DNA of 64,000 nt from Myxococcus hansupus (GTDB lineage: Bacteria > Myxococcota > Myxococcia > Myxococcales > Myxococcaceae). The DNA is taken from contig NZ_CP012109.1 in NCBI RefSeq assembly GCF_000280925.3, forward strand, positions 7,212,501 to 7,276,500, written 5' to 3'. The first letter of the stretch is position 1. Each line of letters begins with the position of its first letter. The notes below the pieces were generated by a model. That model saw only the letters and a program-made list of their open reading frames with translations, did not search any database and was not told the DNA's origin. Made by a program: the position numbers and the translations under genes. Positions 9,689 to 18,314 of the stretch are shown piece after piece.

Positions 9689-11256
9689 AGCGACACCCCC
9701 GGGACCCTCGCCAGACGGGCGCCATCCGAATTGCCCGCCGCATCGAGCACCTCCGCCGCTTCCTCGCTGGAGATGGGGTGCAACTTCGCGCGCCAGTAGG
9801 GACTGAAGAGCGTGGGGGCCTCCCGCCAGCCATTCGGACCGAAGCGGTGGTAGTAGACGAGCGCCTTCGACACCACCGTGCCCTCCTGCGCCGCGAGGGA
9901 CAGAGACGCCTCGCCCTGCTCACCGTGGCCGATGCGGATTTGCGCGGAGGCGTTGAGTTCCCAAGGTGCGCGTGAGGGGTCGCCCATCCGGAGTGGCCGG
10001 GTGAGGGAGCTGTACACGCGAGGCTGCCCCCAGTCCCGGGCGGATGACGGGTTGGCGCGGAACTTCATGAAGCAGTTACCGGTCCGGGCACAGCTCGCGA
10101 ACGAGTTGGCGTTGACGCCCTGGAAGGTGTGCGAACCGGAGTGCGCGCCATTGGGGTCGTGCCCTCCTCCGTTGCAATCACTCCAGACCCTGGAGGTGTA
10201 GTCATTCGTCCCGACGCCATGACGCCACTGATGAAAGATGGTGCCTTCTTCCTGCGCCGCGCTGGCGCGCCCTGGGTTCTGGTCCCGCTGCCCTGGTGAG
10301 TCGATGGACCCCTCGTCATCGACGGTCTTCGCCGTCCCCTGATGAGAGGTCACGAGGTACGTGCCCCGATTGGGGATGTCGCGCAGCTCTCGAAAGAACT
10401 GGCTGTGCAGGTAGTTGGGCCGCTGGACGCTGATACCAAAGCCCTTCTTGTGCTTCCGGCTCGCGGGCCAGCCTGAACGCGTGGCATTGGCGATTTCCGT
10501 CATGACCTTGGCGCGGGCCTCCGTGGAGGAACTCGCGACGCTGCCCCTGCACTCCATCCCATCCACGGCGCAGTCGAACTCGTTCGCGTTGAGCCCTCCG
10601 ACCGCGTCCGACAGGTTGCTCGCGTCCGGCGCGCTGAACCGCGTCAGTTGGTCCAGCCCAGAGTTCCGGCCATCCTGCACAGCCTGGCGCGTCCGCGTAT
10701 GGAGCGTGCGCTGGGAGGCATGGAGGTTGTCCACCATGACGTCCAGTCCTCGCACGGCGGAGTTGAAGTTGCTTTCAAGGCCTCGGACCTTCTGGTCGTA
10801 GTCGCGCCCCGCCCTGCTGAACTTGCCGGCGATCTGCCGCGCCTCCAGCGCATGGATGCAATGGATGAAGCAGGTCTTGCAGGAGGCGCACAATGCAGCC
10901 TCTATCGTCGCGATGTCGTTGAAGTTCTTTTGCGAGGCCCGCATCATCTGCCCCGTCACGCTCGCCGCCGCCATGTACGCATGGACGCTATTCATTGCCA
11001 CATAGGAAGCGGCGATGGCGCGGTTGCTGACCGCATAGTAATTGAGCGCCCGCGCCTCCAGGACGGCCATGGAGTAGGCCAGCGCGTCACTGTGCTGCTG
11101 CAAGCCCATCTTCTGGCGCAGCGCATGGCCGAGGTTGAAGCTCAGCGTCACCATCAGCGCGAGCACCAGGAACGACAGCGAGCCCAGGATGATGGCCTGT
11201 CCACGCTGCGCGCGTCTCCGTGACTTGAGGGTTAGTAGGCGAATGGGAAGACGCAT
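9685..11256 (-). CDS. TadG-like putative pilus-assembly protein
   Basis: A 523-residue protein with one N-terminal helix after a basic leader (RGQAIILGSLSFLVLALMVT) and a long extracytoplasmic domain. The helix and the following segment LSFNLGHALRQKMGLQQHSDALAYSMA are typical of TadG/TadE-G-like proteins, in which a membrane-proximal helix carries an amphipathic continuation. Cysteine pairs occur at CASCKTCFIHC (about residues 118-128). No von Willebrand A domain is evident, unlike many TadG proteins. It overlaps the upstream gene by 25 nt, keeping the cassette compact. Confidence 0.68.
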   Translation of the reverse strand: MRLPIRLLTLKSRRRAQRGQAIILGSLSFLVLALMVTLSFNLGHALRQKMGLQQHSDALAYSMAVLEARALNYYAVSNRAIAASYVAMNSVHAYMAAASVTGQMMRASQKNFNDIATIEAALCASCKTCFIHCIHALEARQIAGKFSRAGRDYDQKVRGLESNFNSAVRGLDVMVDNLHASQRTLHTRTRQAVQDGRNSGLDQLTRFSAPDASNLSDAVGGLNANEFDCAVDGMECRGSVASSSTEARAKVMTEIANATRSGWPASRKHKKGFGISVQRPNYLHSQFFRELRDIPNRGTYLVTSHQGTAKTVDDEGSIDSPGQRDQNPGRASAAQEEGTIFHQWRHGVGTNDYTSRVWSDCNGGGHDPNGAHSGSHTFQGVNANSFASCARTGNCFMKFRANPSSARDWGQPRVYSSLTRPLRMGDPSRAPWELNASAQIRIGHGEQGEASLSLAAQEGTVVSKALVYYHRFGPNGWREAPTLFSPYWRAKLHPISSEEAAEVLDAAGNSDGARLARVPGVSL

Positions 11257-12008
11257 TCGTTGCTCCCTGGGAGGGCTGCGCGGTTGAGGAAGAAATTCGA
11301 CTGCATCCGCATGGTGTAGGTGGCGCGAATGGGGGCGACGTAGATGCGCCGGCCTGCGGCCTCTTCCAACCGGGCCTCCGACCGGTCCTTGTCCTCGTCA
11401 CGGACCTCCTGCGGGGGCGTCTTGCCCCGCATGCGCATCAGTTGCGGAACATCGCGATTGCGCGCGGCCTGGTAGATGACCCAATCCGCGAAGGGGATGA
11501 TCATCCGGTAGTTGAAGGTCACCTGGACGCGCAGCTTCGTGCGCTGGCTGTCCTGCCAACTGCTGGGCGCGGTGTTCCGGGGGTCATCGAAGTCCAGCTC
11601 CGGGCCGCTACCACCGACGTCGCCGCGCGTGGGGCCACAGACGGTGACCTCCACATGCTTGAGCGAGGTGTTGGGAATCCGGTTGCCCTGCAGGTCCTGC
11701 CACTTCCGCTGGAACTCCGAGGCGCTGCCCACCGGGGGGATGTGGGCCAGGGTCGCCGAGCCACTGCTCGGCACGCTCAGCAGGGGGAGAAGCACCGCGA
11801 GCGCGGCCTTCTCCATCTCATCCATCTTCGCGCTGTTCAGCGCCCCGGCCCGCACGGCCTTGTAGGCCGCGTACTTGGTCAGCAGCCGCGCCTGGTGCAT
11901 CAGTCCGAGCTGGAGGATGCCCAGGATCAGAAAGACAAACAGGGGCAGGACAATGGCAGCCTCGACGGCCGCCTGGCCTGACTGACTCCTCGCACGAAGG
12001 CTGCTCAT
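11232..12008 (-). CDS. TadE-like pseudopilin, first gene of the cassette
   Basis: A 258-residue protein with ATG at 12008 and the processing-site motif SGQAAVEAAIVLPLFVFLILG, with Gly11 and Glu16, followed by one membrane helix (about 16-36). The C-terminal domain is exported and ends NECVFPFAY. The frame extends to 12071, but those 21 extra residues do not precede a leader peptide. The ATG is preceded by TAGTCTT, similar to the sequence before the gene at 13729, which may reflect a promoter very close to the start. It leads a five-gene coupled run. Confidence 0.72.
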   Translation of the reverse strand: MSSLRARSQSGQAAVEAAIVLPLFVFLILGILQLGLMHQARLLTKYAAYKAVRAGALNSAKMDEMEKAALAVLLPLLSVPSSGSATLAHIPPVGSASEFQRKWQDLQGNRIPNTSLKHVEVTVCGPTRGDVGGSGPELDFDDPRNTAPSSWQDSQRTKLRVQVTFNYRMIIPFADWVIYQAARNRDVPQLMRMRGKTPPQEVRDEDKDRSEARLEEAAGRRIYVAPIRATYTMRMQSNFFLNRAALPGSNECVFPFAY

Positions 12009-12184
12009 GCGACCAAAGACTACCCAGCAGTCCCCGTAAAAGGGAAAACCCCATCCACGCCCGGACTGCAATTACAAGCATCCACTGTCATTCACCAGAC
12101 AGACGCCACCCCGCAGGCACGTGAAGGGCGCCAAACCCAACATCAGACACGCGCACAAAGGCAGGCAGACAGACGGGCGGCTGT

Positions 12185-13729
12185 CTACCTTCGCCGGACG
12201 ATTTCCTGGATGAGTTCGACGTAGCGGCGGTTCTTCGGGTTCAGCTTGAAGGCCTTGCGGAAGGCGTCCTCCGCCTGAGGCCACTGCCCCTCTCCCTGGG
12301 CCACTTCCCCCAGGAAGGCCCAGCCCTCTTCCAGCGCGGGCTCCTGCCGCAGCACTTCCTGGAGCTCCTGCTGCGCCAGTCGCCCGTGGGACTCCGGCTT
12401 CATCAGGTAGCGCGCATAGGCGCGGTAGGCCTGGTAGAGCGGCTTCGGGTCGATGTCGCAGGCGTATTCGAAGTACTCGAAGGCCCCCGCGAAGTGGCGC
12501 GCGGCCAGCCGGCGCTTCGCTTCGTCGAACTGCGTGGTCGCGTCCAGCAGGTCGGTGCGGATGCGGAACTGCTCGGCCGTGGTGGGCCGCGTCCCCCGGT
12601 CCTTCTCCCGCAGCGCCGCGCGCCGCTTGCGCCACAGCAGGTTCTGCTCCGCGTCCGACAACGCGCCAAAGGCCTTCGCATACGCCGCCAGCAGGACCTC
12701 CGCCTTCTCGCGCAGCTCCGGCGAATGGAAGCGCAGGGGGGAGAGCCGGTCCGCGCAGCCCAGGAAGGCCTTGCGCAGCGGCACGGGCTGCACGTCTTCG
12801 GGCACCTCCAGCAGCGCGAAGGGGTCCTTGCTCCGGTGCGACATGAAGGCGCTCACCAACGCATTGCGCGTGGCCTCGTCCTCGTCGGAGAACGGCGTGC
12901 CCTGGGGCTGCGCCTGGACCACCGGCGGCGCGACGGGCTCGGGGGCGTGTGCGACGGCGGGCACCGCGGCCTTCGCCGCGCTGAGCGACGCCGCCTTCGC
13001 GTCCACGTCCTCCTCGAAGCCCGCGACCTCCAGCAGGCACAGCGCATACAAGCGCCGGAGCACCACCTCCGTGTCGAAGCCGGTGCGCTCCAGCAGCTCA
13101 CCGAAGGTGGGCCGCTGCCGCAGCGCCTGGAACAAGCGCGCGTCCTTCGACGACAGCTTCAGCCCCGCCTCCACGCCCGGCATCTGCCCGAAGCGCCGCT
13201 CATCCGTGAAGGTGAAGTGCGTGGCCACCGCGTCGAAAGGCATCACGCTGGCCACGCCGGTGAGGATGAGCTGGCCCGTGTTGGTCCGCACGCTGGCGTC
13301 CGGGGGCTCCACGTCGGCGATGAGCCGGTACTTCGCGTCCACCCAGCGGAAGCAGTCGAGCAGCTTGTGCGCCAGGTTCGCCTGCAATTGCTTGTACAAG
13401 TCAAAGGGGCTGATGAGGCCCTTCTGCACCAACAGGCCACTGAGCGGCACCTCGGCGGAGATGCTCTCCGCCAGCGCCTTCTGGTAGTCCGTCTCCGACA
13501 GCTTCCCCTTCTCCACCAGGTACTTGCCCAGCGTCTCGTGGAGGAGGTTGGACTGACACGCCACGGGCGCACCGTCCTCGAAGACGATGCGCTTCTCGCG
13601 CTGGCGGACCTTCAACTCCAACGTGCAGGTGCGCTCCTCCCGCATCAACGCATGCAGCAGCAGGGGGAACGGCGTATCGGCCAGCATTCCCTCTCGCTGG
13701 CGGAGGACCTGCGACGACGTGGAGAACAT
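12185..13729 (-). CDS. DUF4388 protein with degenerate J-like domain and TPR tail
   Basis: A 514-residue protein. Residues about 15-110 form a DUF4388 (PATAN) domain: LADTPFPLLLHALMREERTC, then KRIVFEDGAPVACQSN. A Pro/Ala linker near 260-285 leads to DPFALLEVPEDVQPVPLRKAF and FGALSDAEQNLLWRKRR, which resembles a DnaJ J-domain without the HPD motif. The C-terminus has TPR-like helices (FEYFEYACDIDPKPLYQAYRAYA; EDAFRKAFKLNPKNRRYVELI). DUF4388 proteins are common in myxobacteria and thought to act in signalling. A second start at 13687 (MLADTPFP) is possible. Confidence 0.75.
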   Translation of the reverse strand: MFSTSSQVLRQREGMLADTPFPLLLHALMREERTCTLELKVRQREKRIVFEDGAPVACQSNLLHETLGKYLVEKGKLSETDYQKALAESISAEVPLSGLLVQKGLISPFDLYKQLQANLAHKLLDCFRWVDAKYRLIADVEPPDASVRTNTGQLILTGVASVMPFDAVATHFTFTDERRFGQMPGVEAGLKLSSKDARLFQALRQRPTFGELLERTGFDTEVVLRRLYALCLLEVAGFEEDVDAKAASLSAAKAAVPAVAHAPEPVAPPVVQAQPQGTPFSDEDEATRNALVSAFMSHRSKDPFALLEVPEDVQPVPLRKAFLGCADRLSPLRFHSPELREKAEVLLAAYAKAFGALSDAEQNLLWRKRRAALREKDRGTRPTTAEQFRIRTDLLDATTQFDEAKRRLAARHFAGAFEYFEYACDIDPKPLYQAYRAYARYLMKPESHGRLAQQELQEVLRQEPALEEGWAFLGEVAQGEGQWPQAEDAFRKAFKLNPKNRRYVELIQEIVRRR

Positions 13730-13738
13730 GGAGCGAAG

Positions 13739-13744
13739 ACTAGC
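13739..13744 (-). promoter_or_regulatory. CTAG element 10 nt before the DUF4388 gene start
   Basis: On the minus strand GCTAGT ends 10 nt before the ATG at 13729, inside the 14-nt gap after the upstream stop. It belongs to a group of CTAG-containing elements at similar distances in this window and may be a -10 region for a leaderless or near-leaderless transcript. Confidence 0.3.
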
Positions 13745-14580
13745 TACTCGCCCAGGTACTCCTCCATCCCCGTTGCATTGTGCGGCGCACCCTGCACGTC
13801 ATGACGGTGGCGGTAGCGACCGCCGTAGCTTGGCTCCGGGGTCATTCCGAACCGGGGCAACACGGACGCCAGCGTGCCCAACACCAGGGCCACGGCCGCG
13901 GCGTACATCAACGGACGGCTCGGACGGGCACGCCAGGCCCACTTGCGCTCGCGGCGGCGATGGAAGCGGGGAGACGCCACGTACTCCTGCCAGGCGAGGT
14001 CCCGCATCTGCTTCGCTTCGGCGCTCTTGCCCGACAGGGACAGGGCCTTCGCCAGCAGATACCGACCTTCCACCGTGCCGTGCCGCGCCTGGCAGTAGCG
14101 CTCCAGCGCCTCCACCGCGCCCGCCACGTCGCCGCGCTTCAGCCGGAAGCGGCCCCGCTCCAAATGGATGGCGCCCAGCTTGTGCCCCGAGTCCAGCTTC
14201 TCCGCTTCATCCAGGAGCAGCTCGCCGCGCTGCGCGTCGCCCGCGCCCAGGTATGCCACGCCGAGCAGGTACAACGTGTCCACGTCGTCGTCGCCCGCCT
14301 CCAGGTTGGGGTGGAGGATGTCCACCGCCTCGGCGTAGCGGCGCTGCTCCACGCGGATGTCCGCCAGTTCGTGGCGTGCCCGCCGCTCATGCGGGTTGGT
14401 GAGGATGGTCCCCGCCAGCTCACCGGCGCGCTGGAAGCGCTTGAGGAGCCGCACCGGGCTGGGCAGCACCTGCCACGTGAAGCGGTCCGCCACCATGACG
14501 AGGATGAGAATCAGGCCCAGCGACAGGAACGGGCTGCCCGTCAGCAGCGTGAGGAACACCCACAGAATCCACTTGCTCAT
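13744..14580 (-). CDS. TPR-repeat membrane protein
   Basis: A 278-residue protein with two N-terminal hydrophobic segments (about residues 4-33), a TPR region and one C-terminal membrane helix (PLMYAAAVALVLGTLASVLP, about 226-245). TPR-like motifs include RRYAEAVDILHPNLEAGDDDVDTLYLLGVAY and KRGDVAGAVEALERYC. The layout places the TPR domain in the cytoplasm between membrane anchors, suggesting a scaffold for a membrane complex. No enzymatic motif is seen. It lies 33 nt after the HemW-like gene and 14 nt before the DUF4388 gene. Confidence 0.72.
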   Translation of the reverse strand: MSKWILWVFLTLLTGSPFLSLGLILILVMVADRFTWQVLPSPVRLLKRFQRAGELAGTILTNPHERRARHELADIRVEQRRYAEAVDILHPNLEAGDDDVDTLYLLGVAYLGAGDAQRGELLLDEAEKLDSGHKLGAIHLERGRFRLKRGDVAGAVEALERYCQARHGTVEGRYLLAKALSLSGKSAEAKQMRDLAWQEYVASPRFHRRRERKWAWRARPSRPLMYAAAVALVLGTLASVLPRFGMTPEPSYGGRYRHRHDVQGAPHNATGMEEYLGE

Positions 14581-14613
14581 ACGCCTCTCGAATCCACTCT
14601 GGCGGGGGACGTC

Positions 14614-15819
14614 CTACAGGAGCCGCGCGCACACCGCGCTGTGGACGTCCGCCCCCTTCTCCGTCAATGCCAGACGCCCGTCCCGCAGCGTCGCGAAGCC
14701 GTGCTCCACCAGCCGCGCGACCTCCGCCCTCCGAGGCGCCACCGGTTGGCCATACCGCTCACACACCGCTTCCCAATCCACGCCGGACACCAGCCGCAGG
14801 CCCATGGCCAGCCGCTCCGCGAAGAGTTCCTCCGGGCCCAACGCCTCGCGCCCGTCCTCCGGCAAGCGGCCCGCCTCCACTTCCACGAGGTAGCGCTCCG
14901 CGCTGCGCAGATTCACGTACCGGTGCGGCTCGGGTGACAGCAGCATCCCCGTGGCCCCCACGCCGAGCGCCAGGTACTCTCCGCCCGTCCAGTACAGCGC
15001 GTTGTGGCGCGAGCTGAAGCCCGGCCGCGCGTGGTTGGAGACCTCGTAGCGGTGCAGGCCCGCCGCGCCGTAGACCTCGCGCACCACCCGCGCCATGTCG
15101 ACCACGGTGTCGTCGGGGGGCAGCTCCAGCTCGCCGCGCTTGAGGCGCTTCGACAGCGGCGTGTCCTCCGCCAGCACGTCGCGCTCCACCGTCAGCGCGT
15201 AGGTGGACAGGTGCTCCGGCGCCAGCGCCACGGCCCGGCGCGCGTCCGCCTCCACCTGCGCCACCGTCTGCCCGTGCACGCCGTAGATGAAGTCCATGGC
15301 CACCGCCGGGAAGTCCGCGGTCCGCGCCGCGCGCACCGCCTCTTCCACCATGGCCGCGTCGTGCGCTCGCCCCAGGGCCTTCAACGTCTCCGGCTGGAAG
15401 GACTGCACGCCCAGGGACAGCCGGTTCACGCCCGCGGAGCGGTAGCCCGCGAAGCGCTCCGCGTCCGCGCGCTCGGGGTTGCCCTCCAGCGAGACCTCCA
15501 CGCCCGGCGTCACGCGAAGCCGCGCGGCGATGCCATCCAGCACCTGGGCCACGTAGCGCGGGTGCCACAGGGACGGCGTGCCCCCACCAAGGAAGATGGA
15601 ATCGAGCGGCTTCCGGGCCAGCGCCGGGTCAGCGACCAGCCGGGCATCCAGCTCCGCCAGCACCGCGCGGGCGTAGCGCTCCTCCGGCACCTGCCGCGCC
15701 ACCGCCACCGCGAAGTCGCAGTACGGGCACTTCGCGAGGCAATACGGGAAGTGCAGATACAGCCCGAAGCGGGCCGCCGGCATTCCCGTGAGGATGTCCA
15801 CTGGCGCGTCGAAAGACAT
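14614..15819 (-). CDS. hemW: HemW-like radical SAM protein
   Basis: A 401-residue radical SAM protein of the coproporphyrinogen III oxidase-like family. The cluster motif CLAKCPYC has Cys27, Cys31 and Cys34, followed by FLGGGTPSLW and VSLEGNPERAD, typical of the group. HemW proteins are heme chaperones rather than true HemN oxidases. The single HPYC-like HFPYCLAKC motif without the extra N-terminal HemN region favours HemW. The start could also be Met13 (MPAARFG). It lies 12 nt after the coiled-coil gene. Confidence 0.85.
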   Translation of the reverse strand: MSFDAPVDILTGMPAARFGLYLHFPYCLAKCPYCDFAVAVARQVPEERYARAVLAELDARLVADPALARKPLDSIFLGGGTPSLWHPRYVAQVLDGIAARLRVTPGVEVSLEGNPERADAERFAGYRSAGVNRLSLGVQSFQPETLKALGRAHDAAMVEEAVRAARTADFPAVAMDFIYGVHGQTVAQVEADARRAVALAPEHLSTYALTVERDVLAEDTPLSKRLKRGELELPPDDTVVDMARVVREVYGAAGLHRYEVSNHARPGFSSRHNALYWTGGEYLALGVGATGMLLSPEPHRYVNLRSAERYLVEVEAGRLPEDGREALGPEELFAERLAMGLRLVSGVDWEAVCERYGQPVAPRRAEVARLVEHGFATLRDGRLALTEKGADVHSAVCARLL

Positions 15820-15831
15820 GAAGGGAAACCT

Positions 15832-18114
15832 CTACCTCTTGCCCTTCAATTGCGCCTCCAGGCGGGCAATCTTCGCCTTGTAACCCGCCGCGTTCTCGAG
15901 CGCTGCCTCGGCCGCCACCAGCTTCCGCTTGAGGTTCGCCGCGTCCTCCTTGAGCTGGTCGCGCTCCGCTTCCCAGTCGGCGGGCGCCTGTGCGGCGGCC
16001 GGGGCCTGCTGGGCGGATGGGGATACGGGCGCCTGCTTCGCGTCCTGCTCGGCCTTCAGCGCGGCTTCCGCCTTCGCCAGCTTCTCGCGCTCGGCCTTCA
16101 GCGCCGCCTCCGACTTCGCGAGATTCTCCTCGCCCGCCTTCAGCGAGGCTTCCGCCTTCGCCAGCCTCGCCTCCACCGCCGCGCGCGCCGCGTCGGACTT
16201 GCCCGCCGCCGCGGCCTGGGCCTTCGCGGCCTCCAGCGCGCCTTCCATCATCTTCAGCCGGCCTTGGAGCCGCTCCGCCTTGTCGGCCTCGGCCCGCGCG
16301 GCATCGAGTTCCTCGGTGAGCGCGACCACCTGGGCCTCCGCCCCGCCCTGCCCCACCGTCAGCGACTCAATCTGCGCCTCGGCCTGGGCCGCCTTCACTT
16401 CCGCGTCGGTGCGCTCGGCCTCCGCGGCCTCACGCCGTGCCCGCTCCAGCGAGAGCGCGTCCTGGGCCTTGGCCACCTCCGCCTGCAGCCGCGCCAGCTC
16501 CGCCTCGCGCTGTCCGGACGCCGCCTCCAACATGGAGACACGCGCGGACAGCCCCACGCGCTCGGCGTCCTTGGTGGCCGCCTTCAGCTCCACCGCGGCG
16601 AGCTGCTCCTTGAAGGTCTCATGACCGGCGTGGGCGGCCTCCACCGCCGCCGTCAGCTCGGTCACCTTCGTCTCGGCCTGCTGCACCGCCTCGCCCAGCG
16701 CCGCCGCGTCCGCTTCCATGCGGTCCCGCAGCGACACCTGCTCCACCTCGGCGGCCTCCAGCGACTCCTTCAGCGCGGCGGCCTCGCCCTCCGCGAGCTG
16801 CGCCCGCTCACTGGCCTGCGCCAGTCCCTCTTCCAGCGCCTGCGAGCGCTCCGCCGCCTTCGCGGCCTCCGCCTCCAGCTTCGCCTTGAGCTGCGCCAGC
16901 TCCGCGGTGCGCGACTCCAGCGCCTGCCGCAGCACGGGCAGCTCGGCGGCCTCCGTGGTGCGCGCGGTGAGCGCCGCGCGCAGGCCCACGATTTCGGCGT
17001 CCTTCAGCGCCAGCGCGCGCTCCAGCTCCGCCACCTGCTCCTGCAGGGTGTGCAGGCCGTCTTCCACCACCAGCAGTTGCTTGCGGGCCTCGTCGCGCTC
17101 GGCCTCCAGCGTCCCCGCGCGGCCCTGCGCCTCCTCCAGCGAGCTCTTCGACCAGTCGCTCTCGCTCTCCAGCGCGCTCAGCCCGGACTGGGCCTCCTTC
17201 AGCGCGGCCTCGAGCTGCCCGGTGCGCAAGCCCAGCGAGTCCTTCTCCGCCGTGGCCGCCTCCAGCTCCGAGGTCAGCCGCTCCACGTCCTCGATGGCCT
17301 GCTGGTACTGCTCCTGGACGGCCTCCAACGCGCCCTGCGCCTCGGACTTCTCCGCGGCCAGCTCGCCCACGCGGTCCTGCGCCAGCGACAGCGCCTCCTT
17401 GGCGCCAATCAGCTCCTCGGCCACCGCGCCGCGGGCCTCGCGCTCCTCCTGGAGCTCCGCGGCGAAGCGCGGGACGTCGGATTCGACCTCGGCCAGCGCG
17501 CGCGACAGGTCCTTGCGGTCCGCCTCGACCGCGGTCAGCTCCTCCTGGAGGGCCGCCAGCCGCGCCTTGGACTCCGCGGACTCACGGGCCAGTGTCTCCT
17601 CGAAGGCGGACACGCGGGCCTTGGACTCGGCCAGGTCCTTGCGGGCCAGCGTCAGCGACTGCTTCACGCCGTTGAGCTCGCCGTCGCGCTCCGCGTACAG
17701 CGTCCGGGCCCGGGCCAGCGTCTCCGTCTTCTGGCGGACCACGGCCCGGAAGTACTCCAGCTTGTCCTCGGGGGAGCCCCCCATGGGCATGCGGATTTCG
17801 GGCGGCTCGCCGAATGGATCATTCCCCGGCGTGCGGGCGGTGCGGGCCACCGGGACGGGCGTGGCGGCGGACGCGGGCGCCTTCGGGGTCGCGGGCACAC
17901 CAGGGGCCTTGGGCACGGCGGCCAGGGGGGCGGCCGGACGGCGCGGCAACGGAGGCGGTGCGGCGGGCGGTGGGGCCGAGGGCGGTGGCTTCGGCAAGGG
18001 CCTGGATGCCACGGGAGCGGGAGCGGTGGGGGCCGCGGTGACTCCGGTGTCTTCCAGGTCCAGGCTGTCGCGCAGGTCCGCGAGCGGATCCACCTCTTCC
18101 GGAGGTGACGGCAT
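15832..18114 (-). CDS. Large coiled-coil protein with Pro/Ala-rich N-terminus
   Basis: A 760-residue protein. Residues about 1-110 are acidic and then Pro/Ala-rich and disordered; residues about 120-740 are one long heptad-rich coiled coil full of Ala, Glu, Leu and Lys. There is no receiver domain, ATPase or membrane segment, so it is not an intact FrzS/AglZ-type or SMC protein, though its coiled coil resembles theirs. It is likely a cytoplasmic filament-like scaffold. Its antisense strand also stays open over the whole length, but that is a composition effect of the Ala/Glu codons. Confidence 0.75.
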   Translation of the reverse strand: MPSPPEEVDPLADLRDSLDLEDTGVTAAPTAPAPVASRPLPKPPPSAPPPAAPPPLPRRPAAPLAAVPKAPGVPATPKAPASAATPVPVARTARTPGNDPFGEPPEIRMPMGGSPEDKLEYFRAVVRQKTETLARARTLYAERDGELNGVKQSLTLARKDLAESKARVSAFEETLARESAESKARLAALQEELTAVEADRKDLSRALAEVESDVPRFAAELQEEREARGAVAEELIGAKEALSLAQDRVGELAAEKSEAQGALEAVQEQYQQAIEDVERLTSELEAATAEKDSLGLRTGQLEAALKEAQSGLSALESESDWSKSSLEEAQGRAGTLEAERDEARKQLLVVEDGLHTLQEQVAELERALALKDAEIVGLRAALTARTTEAAELPVLRQALESRTAELAQLKAKLEAEAAKAAERSQALEEGLAQASERAQLAEGEAAALKESLEAAEVEQVSLRDRMEADAAALGEAVQQAETKVTELTAAVEAAHAGHETFKEQLAAVELKAATKDAERVGLSARVSMLEAASGQREAELARLQAEVAKAQDALSLERARREAAEAERTDAEVKAAQAEAQIESLTVGQGGAEAQVVALTEELDAARAEADKAERLQGRLKMMEGALEAAKAQAAAAGKSDAARAAVEARLAKAEASLKAGEENLAKSEAALKAEREKLAKAEAALKAEQDAKQAPVSPSAQQAPAAAQAPADWEAERDQLKEDAANLKRKLVAAEAALENAAGYKAKIARLEAQLKGKR

Positions 18115-18314
18115 GGGCGAGCGCAGGTTACCCCCCGGACGCTCGCACCACCAGAGACGCGTGGGCAGGAGTGCGTCCGAAGTCCATCCATCCGGTCAGA
18201 CGGCAGCCGTACAGTCTCCTCGACGCCGAGGCTCCCGGGCGTTAGCCAGTGAGGGAAAACATCACACCTCGCCTTGCCCTCTGGGTGGGCGAGTGACAGC
18301 TTCGGACGTTCTCT

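Noticed and set aside
15004..18108. A 1034-residue open frame on the plus strand opposite HemW and the coiled-coil gene
   Set aside because: It is low-complexity Arg/Leu/Gln-rich, has no recognisable domain, and exists because GC-rich third positions in the real minus-strand genes avoid stops on the other strand.
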